A DNA stretch of 64,000 nucleotides, taken from assembly GCA_035048485.1 (NCBI GenBank), contig CM068583.1:30205341-30269340 (forward strand), in the 5' to 3' direction. The notes below the pieces were generated by a model. The model was not told where the DNA came from. It ran no database searches and saw only the letters and a list, made by a program, of their open reading frames with translations. This DNA is from Pteria penguin. Its lineage: Eukaryota; Mollusca; Bivalvia; Pterioida; Pteriidae. Shown here piece after piece: positions 35,401 through 60,000 of the stretch. The position numbers and the translations under genes were made by a program. Position 1 is the stretch's first letter, and each line of letters opens with the position of its first letter.

Positions 35401-36376
35401 GGTAGATAGAACCCTACTCCTCATTACTAACAAGAATCCCACCACTGTTTATAAAATAAAGAACGCCACTGCTTGTTACTAGTTGCAAAAATTCCATCCC
35501 TCTTTAGAAGTAGAAAGAACCTCACTCCTGTTTTCTAGAAGAAAGAATGCCTCTCTTTATTTCTAGTTGCAAGAATCAGATCCCTTTTCAATAGAACATG
35601 TAGAAAGAACCACAACCCGCTGTACTTATAGCAAAACTTCTGTCCCCGGCCGTTTGCTAGAAGAATAGAAGAAAGAATCCAACCCCTTATTATTTGCTGC
35701 AAGAATCTCGCACCCCTTTCTGTAGTAACAAGAATCCCCATCCTTCATTAATAGAAGAAAGCACACCATCATCTCATTACTAGAAACAAGAACCCCGCCT
35801 TTTTCAACTGCTCGATTAAGTTAAGCTCAATTTCTAAGAATGGCAAGTTCCTTTCGTAATCAAATGGTTGTCGTACCTCGTCGTTGTCGGCGGTACTTCA
35901 TAAAGTTGTAGGAGAAGTTAGAAGATTATTAGTAATGGGTGTTAATTTGAATAAAGCACATAACCATCGACACAGTAGAAAAAAATCTGACATATGCATG
36001 TTATTTGTCTATTGGTTGATTTTTGGTTTACGTCACCCCAAAATTATATCGCATTAAACCTATGCGACGGACAAATATACAATGTAACCTCTGATAATGC
36101 ACTCATCTAGTTATTAATGTAAATGTTGTAATTGATCATGAAATAATTTTGAACTAATGGAGATATTCTCTTTGTTTGTTTGGTTGGGTTTTTTTTTTTT
36201 TTTTGTTTTTTTTTCCTTCAGAATTTGGACATTTCACCCAGGTTGTATGGCAGGAGACGAAGGAATGCGGTATAGGAAAATGTTTGAAAGATGGCAAAAC
36301 AGTTGTTGTCGGAACTTATTATCCAGCGGGAAATATGATGGGATCTTTTATAGAAAATGTTAACGGCGTTGTATGA
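32459..36376 (+). CDS. CAP-superfamily (GAPR-1/GLIPR2-like) protein with lipid anchor and coiled coil, 282 aa
   Basis: Three exons: 32459-33065, 34428-34514 and 36222-36376. Junctions are CAG|GTTAGT, TTTTCAG, GTAAGT and CCTTCAG, and phases agree (1, 1). MGCGPS at the N terminus fits N-myristoylation on Gly2 with possible palmitoylation of Cys3, and there is no signal peptide, so a cytosolic, membrane-attached protein is expected. Residues about 41-118 are an almost pure E/K/R/Q coiled coil. Residues 125-282 form a CAP domain: EHNRVRELHG, FAHSD (His175), GENLAMG (Glu188), MMWYDE (Glu213) and GHFTQVVW (His235). All four residues of the usual CAP central cleft are kept. GAPR-1 proteins bind lipids at Golgi and endosomal membranes and interact with autophagy factors. 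The long coiled coil before the domain is not typical of GAPR-1. The stop TGA is at 36374. Confidence 0.9.
33991..34020. promoter_or_regulatory. Pair of CRE-type palindromes
   Basis: Two perfect TGACGTCA octamers, each in a (T)GTGACGTCAC context, 22 bp apart in intron 1 of the CAP gene. The octamer is the full CREB/ATF site. The same octamer occurs in the foldback and small elements near 30-31 kb, so a transposon origin is as likely as a regulatory role. Confidence 0.4.
34091..34265. repeat. Nested inverted repeats around GTCGAAGTATGTC
   Basis: GACATACTTCGAC occurs at 34118 and 34199, and GTC(G/A)AAGTATGTCA at 34150 and 34249. The 34133-34163 segment (CCCTCGGTTGGGATTTTGTC...) pairs with 34199-34227, while 34091-34130 pairs imperfectly with 34150-34189, so one arm can fold with either neighbour. 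Confidence 0.75.
34680..35800. repeat. Diverged roughly 84-bp tandem array in CAP intron 2
   Basis: Repeated blocks of CATTACTAGTAGCTAGAATC, CC(T/A)ACCCCACAGT, AGTGACAAGAACCCCAC and CTCATTACTAGAATAAAGAA. The first copies keep an approximate 84-bp period. Later copies (after 35200) decay into CATTACTAG...AAGAATCCCA scraps. Confidence 0.75.
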
Positions 36377-36467
36377 TATATTTGATAGAATTATTTATTT
36401 CTATTTTGTTTTAAAACTTGTTGTTATTTCTATTATTTAACATTGTTTTAGCAAAATGTGTTGTGAA

Positions 36468-36473
36468 AATAAA
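36468..36473 (+). promoter_or_regulatory. Polyadenylation signal of the CAP gene
   Basis: AATAAA 92 bp after the CAP stop codon, a typical position for a short 3' UTR. Confidence 0.6.
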
Positions 36474-36619
36474 TGAAACAAATAAGAATATAAAAAAGCA
36501 TTGATATCTAGCTATGCGTTTTACTTAAATAATAGGACTTTTTCGGAATGCACTGTGTAGATCTGTTTCTATACTCGAGATGTTCTAAATGTGTAGACTA
36601 AAACAGACGACCCTCCTGA

Positions 36620-38265
36620 TTGAAAAGTGTGGACTCCAGATATAGGATTTACCTAGGATGCACAAAAAGTAGACTCCAGACATAGGATTTACCCAGAACG
36701 CTCAAAATACAGACTAAAGACATAGGATTAACACAAAACGCACAACGCGTAGGCTCCAGACATAGGATTTACCCGGGATGCACAAAGTGTAGGCTTCAAA
36801 CATAGGATTTACCCGGGATGCACAAAGTGTAGGCTTCAAACATAGGATTTACCCGGGACGCACAAAGTGTAGGCTCCAGACATATGATTTACCCAGGATG
36901 CACAAAGTGTATAGGCACCAGACTTAGGATTTACCCGGGACGCACAGTGTCGGTTCCAGACATACAAATTTACCTGGAATGCGCAAAGTGTAGGCTCCAG
37001 ACATAGAATTTACATGAGATGCACAAAGTGTAGACTCTAGACATAGGATTTACCGGGGATGCACAAAGTGTAGGCTCCATACATATGATTTACCCGGGAT
37101 GCACAAAGTGTAGGCTCAAGACATGATTTACCTGGAATGCACAAAGCGTAGGTTCCAGACATAGAATTTACCCGGGATGCACAAAGTGTAGGCTCCAGAC
37201 ATACATGTAGGATTTACCCGGGATGCACAAAGTGTAGGCTTCAAACATAGGATTTACCCGGGATGCACAAAGTGTATAGGCACCAGACTTAGGATTTATC
37301 CGGGACGCACAGTGTCGGTTCCAGACATACAAATTTACCTGGAATGCGCAAAGTGTTGGCTCCAGACATAGAATTGATCTGAGATGCACAAAGTGTAGAC
37401 TCTAGACATAGGATTTACCGGGGATGCACAAAGTGTAGGCTCAAGACATGATTTACCTGGAATGCACAAAGCGTAGGTTCCAGACATAAGATTTACCCGG
37501 GATGCACAAAGTGTAGGCTCAAGACATACATGTAGGATTTACCCGGGATGCACAAAGTGTAGGCATCAGACATAGTATTTACCTAGAACGTACAAAGTGT
37601 AGGCTCCAGACATAGGATTTACCCGGGATGCACAAAGTGTAGGCACCTGACATAGCATTTACTCAGAACGTACAAAGTGTAGGCTCCAGACATAGAATTT
37701 ACCCGGGATGCCCAAAGTGTAGGCTCCAGACATAGGATTTACCCGGGATACACAGTGTCGGCTACAGACATACACATTTACCTGGGTTGCACAAAGTGTA
37801 GACTCCAGATATATGATTTACCCAGAACGCACAAAGTTTAGTTTCCAGACATAGGATTTACCCCGGATGCACAAAGTGTAGGCTCCAGACATAGGATTTA
37901 CCCGGGATGCATAAAGTGTAGACTCAAACATAGGATTTACCGGGGATACACGAAGTGTAGGCTCCAGACGCGTCACATGCTTTACCCGAGATGTACAAAG
38001 TGTAGTCTCCAGACACGTCACATGCTTTACCCGGGATGTACATGTACAAAGTGTAGGCTCCAGAAACGTCACATGCTTTACCCGGGATGTACAAAGCGCA
38101 TGCTCCAGACACGTCACATGCTTTACCCGGGATGTACAAAGCGTAGGCTCCAGACACGTCACATGCTTTGCCCGGGATGTACAAAGCGTAGGCTCCAGAC
38201 ACGTCACATGCTTTACCCGGGATGTACAAAGTGTAGGTTCCAGACAAGCTTTACCCGGGATGTAC
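36620..38265. repeat. 40-bp minisatellite grading into a 45-bp variant
   Basis: The main unit is CATAGGATTTACCCGGGATG plus CACAAAGTGTAGGCTCCAGA (40 bp), about 33 copies. Parts of the array are duplicated as blocks (36830-37000 resembles 37230-37400). From about 37965 the unit changes to a 45-bp form with ACACGTCACATGCTTTACCC and GGGATGTACAAAGCGTAGG, six to seven copies. All open frames within it are repeats. Confidence 0.93.
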
Positions 38266-38365
38266 ATATTTTTGTAATGTCAATATTTTTGTAACGTCAT
38301 GCATGCATCGCATTACTTGTTACCGAGTTTTATTGTGCATCTCCTTGATGACTTCTGCCCTACAG
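38258..38365 (-). repeat. Dispersed repeat family, copy 4 (scrap)
   Basis: ATTTTTGTAACGTCAT, then TTATTGTGCATCTCC, TTGATGACTTCTGCCCTACAG resemble the minus-strand form seen at 7880-7985. It lies exactly at the end of the 45-bp array. Confidence 0.45.
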
Positions 38366-39290
38366 ATAAATAGGATGTCTTTCCCTTTCCCTTTGACTAA
38401 TCAGTCGGCTTCAGATATCGGACTTACCCAAGATTCTGTACATATGAAGGTTCCAAATATAGATCTGTTGGAGATGTACAAGACATGTAGGCTCCCAAAA
38501 AACGAAATGCAATATTACGCAAACTCAAGATATTGAACGTACATGTACCAAAGATGTACATGTACAGGATGTGTAGACTCTAGACATGATTTATAGAAGT
38601 GTCGTTTGCTAGCTTTCAAATTCTACTAATTCTTAAGTGAGCACATGACTAATACTAGTTATGTACTAGCTTAAAATAAGTAGTATTTAAAAGTTAAGAA
38701 TCGACACAAGTATAGCAGTTATTGTGGAGATTCTAGATATCGTACTTCTCTGATATGTACTTATATGTAGGATTCAGACATCGAACCTAATCGAGATGTA
38801 CTACATGTAGCTAGCCATCAGATCTACCGGAAATGCACTAGTTGTTGGATATACCCCGGCCATGTTAGATGTGTAGACATTTGTCCTTCTAGGAATTTTG
38901 AAGCTTTATACGAAAGACCGTAGATGCGCCAGATATGGAGACTCTAGACAGCGAGCCTACACGAGGAGGACTAAATATGTAGATTTGACATGCGACTTAA
39001 ACAAGTGAAAAAAGTGTCAGGTGGATCCTATCTTCAGAGTTTACATCTGGTGCATCTGAAGTGATCTGATATATGCATCCCTGTACATCTAATACGTCTA
39101 ATGCATATCGGTAAGGTCAGATGTCAGTGGCCTATACGTCAGGTCACTTCCTGTAGGCCTAATGCCTATTGTATCTAAGACCGATCCAATGTCAAGAGCC
39201 ATCACATTCCTGTCATCAGATAATCCGATATACACTGGATATAGAGGTTCCAGACAAAGGTTCTACTGGAATGAGGAATATATAAAATAC
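38366..39290. repeat. Decayed edge of the 40-bp minisatellite
   Basis: Isolated motifs such as TAGGCTCC, GTAGGATTCAGACATCGAAC, GAGATGTAC and GAGGTTCCAGACAAAGGTTC recur at irregular spacing, suggesting an old, heavily mutated extension of the neighbouring array. Confidence 0.45.
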
Positions 39291-40179
39291 AAAGACTTGG
39301 TCGAATTTATTGTCTAATTATCGGTCAGATTTCCATCAATAAAATGTTGGCTTCTTGCTAGTCGTTGATGCTGACTGCAGAAGCGGGAAGAAACTGATAC
39401 TATGGGAACATGTATGTGTGTTTGTTTACGCATGTATGTATATGCATTGTGCGGATATTGTCCAACGAAATGAAATGATAAAAGAATCCAATCGCCAAGA
39501 AAATGGGAAATTATAAACAAACAATTCAGAATTTTCAACAAAGTTAGATTTTCAACAAAATGTAGAAAATGTCGATAACATTTCTCCACTCGTATTCTAC
39601 ACATTTCTTACTGTAAGTAAATACCTATAGTATAAAACTTTCATAGCAAATTTTGTAATTTTTCCTAAAGATCTATGTTTCTTTCAAAACGTTCTTACAG
39701 TAAGGTTCTGTACACTTGTATTAAAACTGAACCTTCTCTATAGCCGATTACTGACTCAAATATATATACGTCTTATATCAACAAAATGGACAGTGCTGGG
39801 GCCATCATTAATATAACAAATAATAGGTAATGCATTGAATTCATTGGTCCCTATGACCTTTGTTTTTTCCATAACAGTATAATGACATATCAATAATCAT
39901 ATTTAAAACAAAACCTCAGTTATTGATATATTTACTATTTACAGGAGATTCCTGTATAAGTAGAAGTACAAAACCTATATATAATTAATTGGACCTCAGT
40001 TCCTCTTTTCCTGTGACCTTAGTAACGGTATGCCTCACAAAAATCCGATTTTGTGTTTTATGTTGAAATGTGTCATGAAGTTCTCTGCTTAAATTTATCC
40101 TCATTGGTAATTGATTTCAATTGTTATTAAATATCATACATTTAAACTTTTTTTTAACTGGGTTTCTGTTTCAAATTAT

Positions 40180-40216
<37 letters not shown>

Positions 40217-41025
40217 GGCCGTTTTTGTTTATGTTTTGTTTTGTTTGGTATTGTTTTGTTTGTTTGTGGGTTTTTTTTGTGGAGGAGGATATTTGTGTGT
40301 TTATTTGTTGGTTTTGTTGTTGGTTTTTCCTTTCTCTTTTTCTTTTTGTTTGTTTTTTATTTTTATTCTTTATTTTCCATTTTTTCCTCAGAACATTAAA
40401 GTTAACGAATATGTCTTTATCATAGCTCACTTTACTATCTAGAGTGGATATATATTTTATGCAACTATGTACAAGTGTACATGTACAATGTAAAATGTTT
40501 TTGTACTTAGGAATTTTATTTGCAATTTTACAGCGAACAATGCACATACTTAATGCCAATGATTTAATGGGTTGTATTTCACTCTCCAAGAACTAAAAAC
40601 TTTCATTGAACGGTTCATAATGCCGACGTTACTCATGTTGTCATGATGCATACAAATTCTCCATCCATCAGTTCTTAACAACACTTTCTTAACGTAATGT
40701 GTACAAATGTGACACCGTGTTTGTTTACAAACCTGTTTGACATCCGTATCAGCCAACCATAGTTCATTAAATATTCTATGTGGTAAAGGACTTGGTATGA
40801 AACTACAGGATAAAGTAAAACGAGATCTGAATTTTACCTACATTTAAGAGGTGCAATAAATAGATTGGAGATTTCCACTGAAATCTTTATGATTAGCACG
40901 GCAGAGAACAATGTGAAACTTTATAACGATAACTTTATAACGGCTGATAGCCTGACATACAGTTGTAATTCTTACATACACTGAATATCCTTGTCAATTT
41001 TCCCATAGAACAGTGACAGCGAAAC
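39291..41025. other. Upstream region of the SLC5 gene
   Basis: AT-rich sequence with a 34-base G run (40182-40215) followed by T/G-rich sequence. TCCCATAG just before the start codon could be the acceptor of a 5'-UTR intron. No coding exon was seen. Confidence 0.45.
40182..40215. repeat. Uninterrupted run of 34 G
   Basis: 34 consecutive G residues on the plus strand, about 800 bp upstream of the SLC5 start codon. Long G runs can form quadruplexes and are error-prone in sequencing, so the exact length is uncertain. Confidence 0.85.
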
Positions 41026-53143
<12,118 letters not shown>

Positions 53144-53907
53144 AGACAACTCACATATTTGATGACCGATGTATTGTCATGAAAAGATGTCATCAAGTAC
53201 ATGTATAACACATATGAAAAATTTATGAAAACAAACATAAACTGAATATTCTTGAAATTCGTGCTCTTCTATGAAGACTTAACAGGTAAAAATTGATAGT
53301 AAAGCATTTATTCCAACTTTCAAAGGATAAAGTTTAAACACTCAGTATGTTTATATTTTATTTGGATAAATATAAAACACACAATATAAATAATAATTGA
53401 TTGTGAATAACAGTGAAATGAGCAACCAATGTCATATTATTTTAAGCAGTCATATTATCAGTTTGTAAACGTGTTGATAAAAATAAAATATTTTCAACAC
53501 ATCTATCTAATGCTATGCACATGTAAAGCAGAACAATGGTTGATTTTGCTTTGAATAAAAACATATATTATACAACGAACATTGTTTAGAAAATTTCATT
53601 TGCAGTCATTGTAAGACAGCTATCAATAAATCGAATCCAGATTTATACAAATATTGATTATAGGATTATTGTCTGTCAGAAATATACGAATTCAGTCAAT
53701 GTCATTTAATAATTTACAACTATATGTTATCAAACGATTAGTACAAACAGCGTCCCGCGCATTAGAAAAACACATGTATGATTTTACATATCAGGTCATA
53801 TCTGGTCGTGAATAACATCTAAGTCCTGAAATGTATTAATAGTACATGAGTCGGTCATATCATAGCCACATATTGCACGCATCGATATCCTTCAATGAAC
53901 TAGCATA
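53144..53907. other. Convergent 3' region between SLC5 and Kunitz genes
   Basis: 764 bp between the stop codons of two genes that face each other. Two AATAAA signals for the plus-strand gene lie at 53482-53487 and 53554-53559. No clear signal for the minus-strand gene could be picked, and overlapping 3' UTRs are possible. Confidence 0.6.
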
Positions 53908-54086
53908 TCATCTTGCTTTTTTCCGGCATTGTCTTCTACATGTCCCTATATCCCGGAAGTTATTCTTATTACCGTCGCATCCACCGTAGTAGAAGACTTC
54001 GCATTCGTTCTTTCTGTCATTGTACCAATATCGTGGCTCCCATTTGCCACACGGTCCAGAATCTTTGGGCAGTTTACATAATGACT
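53908..54086 (-). CDS. Kunitz domain 4 and C terminus (terminal exon)
   Basis: Follows the acceptor GGATTTTAG. Reads SLCKLPKDSGPCGKWEPRYW and continues to CEVFYYGGCDGNKNNF..CRRQC, then KKAR and TGA. All six Kunitz cysteines are present with normal spacing. The residue after Cys2 (P1) is Gly, unusual for a trypsin-type inhibitor. The exon was found only by reading the reverse strand between splice sites, because stops outside the exon hide it from simple frame listings. It joins exon 55002 in phase 1, completing a Glu codon. Confidence 0.85.
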
Positions 54087-57000
54087 CTAAAATCCAGGAT
54101 AAATAGTCATTGATAATGTAAGGTGTAATGGATTAATACATGAAAATATTTGAAGATGTTTTTTTAAAATATTTGTCTTTATTTGATTTTTGTTTTATTG
54201 CCTACATAGTGACACGTCTGCCATGACCTTGGTTTATTGCCTATATAGTGCCACATGTACCATGACCTTGGTTTACTGCCTATATAGTGACAGGTCTACC
54301 ATGACCTTGGTTTATTGCTTATATAGTGACAGGTCTACCATGACCTTGGTTTATTGCCTATATAGTGACACGTCTACCATGACCTTGGTGTATTGCCTAT
54401 ATAGTGACACATCTACCACGACCTTGGTTTACTGCCTATATAGTGCCACGTCTACCATGACCTTGATCTGTACTATATAGTGAAATGTCTACCATGACCT
54501 TGGTTTATTGCCTATATAGTGACACGTCTATTATGAACTTGGTTTACTGCCTATATAGTGACACGTCTACCATGACCTTGGTTTACTGCCTATATAGTGA
54601 CACGTCTACCATGACCTTGGTGTATTGCCTATATAGTGGCACGTCTACCATGACCTTGGTTTACTGCCTATATAGTGACACGTCTACCATGACCTTTGTT
54701 TACTGCCTATATTGTGACGCATCTACCATGACCTTGGTGTATTGCCTATATAGTGACACGTTTACCATGACCTTGGTTTACTGCCTATATAGTGACACGT
54801 CTACCATGACCTTTGTTTACTGCCTATATAGTGACACGTCTATCATGACCTTGGTTTGTACTATCTCAACCGAAAGACAGGACACCGACGAATCACAGTT
54901 AAGCTAAAGAACTTTAATTGTTAAAGAAACCAAACGGCAGCAGAAAACATGAAATAAATATAAAGATGTGTACATAATAGTAAAAATAAGAATTGCATTA
55001 CCATATGTGCAAGTGGCTTGACAGACATCAAGTGAGTCGAATCTGTTACTATTTCCTTCACACCCAGTGTATGTAAATTCCTCACAACGGTTGGATTCTT
55101 TGTTATAATAGTATTTGAGATGGTGTCCTGCGCAAGTACCCGTATCCACTGGCTGCTCACAAGTAGGCAATGGTTCTAAAATCAATGAAACAAAGAGGTA
55201 AAATCCATGCATTCTACAGATTAGATAATATTATTCTGAATATATCACTTGCAGTTCTTTTTTCATGCTGTCAAGCCGACCATACCTGAGGAAAATTTAA
55301 TCATCCTTTTCTTATTATCTGATTTGCAAATACAATTTGCAAAAATACATAAAATTCCTCAATATTAGAAAAAGAGAAAATCCAACCAAAAACTCCTTGC
55401 ATTTCCAATAGCTACACCGTCAGCTGCATCCAAGATACTAGTATGCAATTTTAGAACTATTTTGCAATGTATTGATTTAACCACCTCTTCTTTCTTTACT
55501 AAATCTTTTAACGCTATTTTACATTTCAAATACTCATTTTGCCGCCAGTGTTTGTATGTGAGTTGAGGCAAACTTAACAACAGAGTTCAAAGTGCAGAGA
55601 GCCTTCATATGGAATCAATGTAAAGATGATAGATAAATCCAAACGATAAGTCCGAAAATCATGACTCCAAAGGACATACGAAATCAGTGAAAATGAAAAC
55701 CAAATAGAAAACAATGAAAAACGTCCACTTGAAGAGCATGTGTGATGGAGTGAGATCAGGTGCTCGGAGAGAGTGAGCATCTCCTGTGTGCTAGCAACAC
55801 TTGTCACATATACCAAGTAGTAAAAGTCGTGTAAATTCCATATATATTTATATATGGAGAAGTCAAAGTAGGTAATCAACTAGTATAGAAGGTGTCAAAT
55901 CTGTGTAAAAAGATCGGAATCGGTCTCAGTCCAGAACATTATTTAAAAGTCTGGATAACGAGATATCATATTATCAGATAAAAGTCTCGTAACGACCATA
56001 GAACTTCCTCAGTGACGTTGTTAGTGTCACACATATATAACCATGGTTGAGAAGCTTATTAGAATGATTATGAATTCGTATATGAATTCTCCAAAATGGA
56101 TAGGAATGAAATAGAAATTACATATGGACACTTTTACAGAGTGGATAAGTCACGATGCCCGAGGTTCGAATCTGTTTTCAAAACCCTGATGTGACCACAG
56201 AGATTAATTTTTCAACATTTTAAACAACTACCCCTTCATTGAAAAGATAATAAGGTAAACATCCGAAATTATCCGAAAGTATTTCACTGGTAGAATACTA
56301 GAAATCATAATTATAGTTTTTTGAGAAGGAAGAATGAGAAATAAATACACTAAGATAGATGTAATCAAAGTGTTGACCCTTCTTTTCGATAAAATATTTG
56401 TAGTATCTGAAATAATTTTTTCAAACAAATTGCCAGCATTCTAATGGGCATCAAAGGTAATCACCCCACACTGACATACTTTTTATTCATATGAAGCTGA
56501 ATTGATCTAGTCTTTGATGCCTACACGGATAAATCAATGAGTCGTTCCGTTCAAATTAACATACATGTGTATTGGGTACTCACTCTCAATATATCAAGTT
56601 ATTTTCCAACAATGATGGTCAATTAAGCACCGTATTCTATGACAAACCTGACGATTCAATTTCAGCATCACACCATTTCCCTTTATGGGTAGCAACATGA
56701 CTTCATGACTTGCCTTTGACATATTTATATTTCAATCAATACGTTATACCATAGCGAGTTACAAAGACTTTGTTCTTAGACAAAGCAACTTTTAGACAAC
56801 TGCAAAGCCAGGGATAAGTATGTGGTAGAATTAAAACGTCACTGAAAAAGTTTTATGGTTGGTACTAGGCACTTATTATACAATATGTCCTCTCGTTATG
56901 ATGATTGGTGAATGACCTTTCTGAGACCAATTCAAAATATTCTGATTACCGTATTTAACACGTTCTATATTTGGTATTTTACTGATTCGACGATTATCTA

Positions 57001-60000
57001 GTCAGGACTTAAGTGACGAGTATTGCTAGCAAAGAGGAAATGCAATTTAATCCCGTGCATATTATATAGACACTTTCCTAGTCATTATTTTATGTCAGGG
57101 AATTTTAGTGTACAGTACTGACCTGTATCACATTCTAATGACAAATTAATCACTAGTCACTCTAGAAGATATGAGTGACTTTAAAGTAATGTCCGTATCG
57201 TATATGAGTTAACTCTAGTTTAAAAATCTTAATAAAACGATTTGTCTGCCTTTGATAAAAACCCTCTCACTTTTTCCTTATAACGATAAAGTATATAAAG
57301 GTGACTCATTCTTAGCTGGTCATATCTCAACATGGTGACCATACAAACAATAGAATTAAATTGAATTCACAGTCATTGTACTACTTTTTCTCTTCTACGA
57401 GCTTAATAAATAAATATGGACAGAAAACTCACTTCACCAAAAGATTCTTAATGTTGAGGACTTTATATTTCATATCGCTGCTGTTTGATTAGAAAAAAAA
57501 CCCATTTGTATTTGGTTTTGAAATAGGAATGCATTGGAACATACAGATAATTTCACCACATGTCTTATATTAAGAATACCATTAGAATATTAAAATTTAT
57601 GTGGCTACATGTATGTTTAAGATGGTTGCTGCACAAACAGCGAAATTGCCATTACCATTATCATCCTAACTTTGTCATATTATCTGTTAAACCGTTTTGC
57701 TGAAATGAGTCAAATGAGTACTTACTGACATCACAGGTAAGTTCACAGTCTGACCGAGTATAAAACAAGTTACTATTCCCTCCACATCCACTGTATATGA
57801 ACAATTCGCATTGTTTTGTAGTTTTATTGTGAAAGTAGGACGGCTCATACCCTTTACATCGCCCAACATTTTTACCCTGTAAACAAATATCAACAGCTTG
57901 AATGATGGTAGTCGGTGTTGGCGAGGATGCCTTAGAAGTTTTGCTATGAAAGTTAAGAGCTCCTGAATGCATTCTATCTGTAGTTTTGTCAGTGGTCACA
58001 ATTTTGGTCGGACGAACGCTTTTTGAAGATGCTGTAATCTTTGTTCTCCTTACATCCATTTTCGATGTTATAAAATCGGGATCAAAGCTGTCCATTACTT
58101 TGGGGCTAGATATTTTACTTCTTTTAACAGCTTTCACGTCACCTCGCTGTAACATTCGTCTATTTACGCGTTGAAAAGTTGTCTTTGTTTGTCCGCCACG
58201 ATTGTTGTTCCATCGATTACTTTCCTGCTTTTGCTGTTGTGCATGTTTGTTGTCTACATTTGATTCATTATTTGATAGTCTTTCTTTTCCCGTTCGCATA
58301 GAGTTTGATGAGTGTTTATGTGTAGAGTGACGTCTACCGTTTCGCATATGTTTCATTGACTTGTGGTTACTTGGCATTTGGAAAGACTGGTGTTTGTCGT
58401 TATGCACATTTTGTTCATGTTTTGCCCTTTTTTGTTTATACTTGAGATGGTTAGAGCGTGACCAACTCTGTATTTGGGTATTCTCAAATGCATTGAGTCT
58501 AGTTTCAGGAATATGTGTCGGGCTAATTGGTGATCTTTTAAATCCCGTATCAGTGATTGTTGGTATTGTTGGTTTTAAAGAAGATTTTTGAGCGTCTGAA
58601 TTCGTTGGTTGCATTGTTAGTTTTCGGCGAGACATGGAGTCAGGTTGTGAAGATGATCTACGTGTAAACTTGTCACCAACTTGCACTGACATTGTAGGTT
58701 TAACTGGTTCTCTGCGTTTAAAACCGTAATTATTTGGTATTTGCATATTAGTTTGCGATAAAGGCCTTGGGAAAAAGCTTGTATCACTTTGTGATGATAC
58801 CGTTGGGTTCACATGCTCTCTTTGTTTCAAACTTGATTTATATGAAGGTGGCAATGTCGGATTAATTTGGGTTCTGCGTTTAAATCCGTTATCATTTGAA
58901 TTAAGAGCCAATGTTAATGGAGTTCTGAATTCAAAGCTTAATTCTGTTGGTGGTGGTAATGAAGGTACCTTTGTTGTAACATTTTCATTTGGTTTCAAAT
59001 GATTAGGTCGCTGGTTTTTGTGGAAAGTGTTCGTCTGAAAACCCTGGTCTTGTTTGCCGTTTTGATTTATTTGAGAATTAGTTATTGAAAATTTAGGCTC
59101 CGATAATTGATGTTTTGTTTCTCTATTATTGGGTGATCGTCGAGAAAAACCAAAATTGGTGGATGTGTTCGAATTTCTGATAACATTTTTGAAACTTTGA
59201 TCAACAGGACTACCATTTGGAGATTTCTTTGGTAAATGGGCTGACAATGTTGGATTCACACTTTCTGAAGTTCGCCGTTGAAACCCCGTATTGAGTGTAT
59301 GGAAATTTGATGTATGTTGTTGATGAAAATTTGTAACCGGAGCTTTTGTTGTTGAAATATATTCCATTGGTTTACTCTGAGATGACATACTTTTGAATTG
59401 TGAAGAATACGATGATTCCGTAGGACTGACTTTTCCAGAACTTTCATTCCAAGTAGAACCGGGTGGATTTGTTTTCGATTTCCTGCGACGGAATCCTGTG
59501 TCATTTATTTTACCATTTGAAAAATGCTTCCGTTCATATTGATTTGACGTTGGAGCTTGTGTTGTAGTAAAATATATAGGTTGTTTATTGTGGAAAGAAT
59601 GTCCTTTCAAGTTTGATCTAACGGCAGATTCTGGAGGATACTGTTGACGTGGGTTTGCTTGTTTATTGTATATTGTATTAACATTAGACGGATTACCATC
59701 TGAAATTTGTCGAGGAGTTTGTGTCAACTGAGAATGTGCTTTCTGAATATCCGGTTTGCCTCCTATTTGTGAAAATCCTTGGTCAATTGATTTATATCTA
59801 TTGACAGAATTTTGCTGATAATTTGTATTTTTAAAAGAATTTGCATTTGGTAATTTCGACTTCAGAGATACTGTACGTTTAAAGCCAGGATCAAAGTGTT
59901 GTTTACTTGGATCTTGCTTGTTGGAATGCCGATGTATTTGTGGCGATGACGGTGTTTCATTCCATTTTGAAGAATGATGTTCGGTATTCCGGCCAACCGG

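Noticed and set aside
40111..40589. Open frames with poly-Gly and poly-Pro around the G run
   Set aside because: Both strands and several frames are open only because of the 34-base G homopolymer and T/G-rich sequence.
54190..54907. Plus-strand frames of STMTLVYCLYSDT repeats
   Set aside because: They are the 39-bp minisatellite in the last intron of the minus-strand Kunitz gene.
55002..55212. ATG at 55212 followed by a hydrophobic stretch before Kunitz domain 3, resembling a signal peptide
   Set aside because: The stretch is the polypyrimidine tract and acceptor of the exon; the same pattern occurs before domain 1 and both exons join upstream ones in phase 1.
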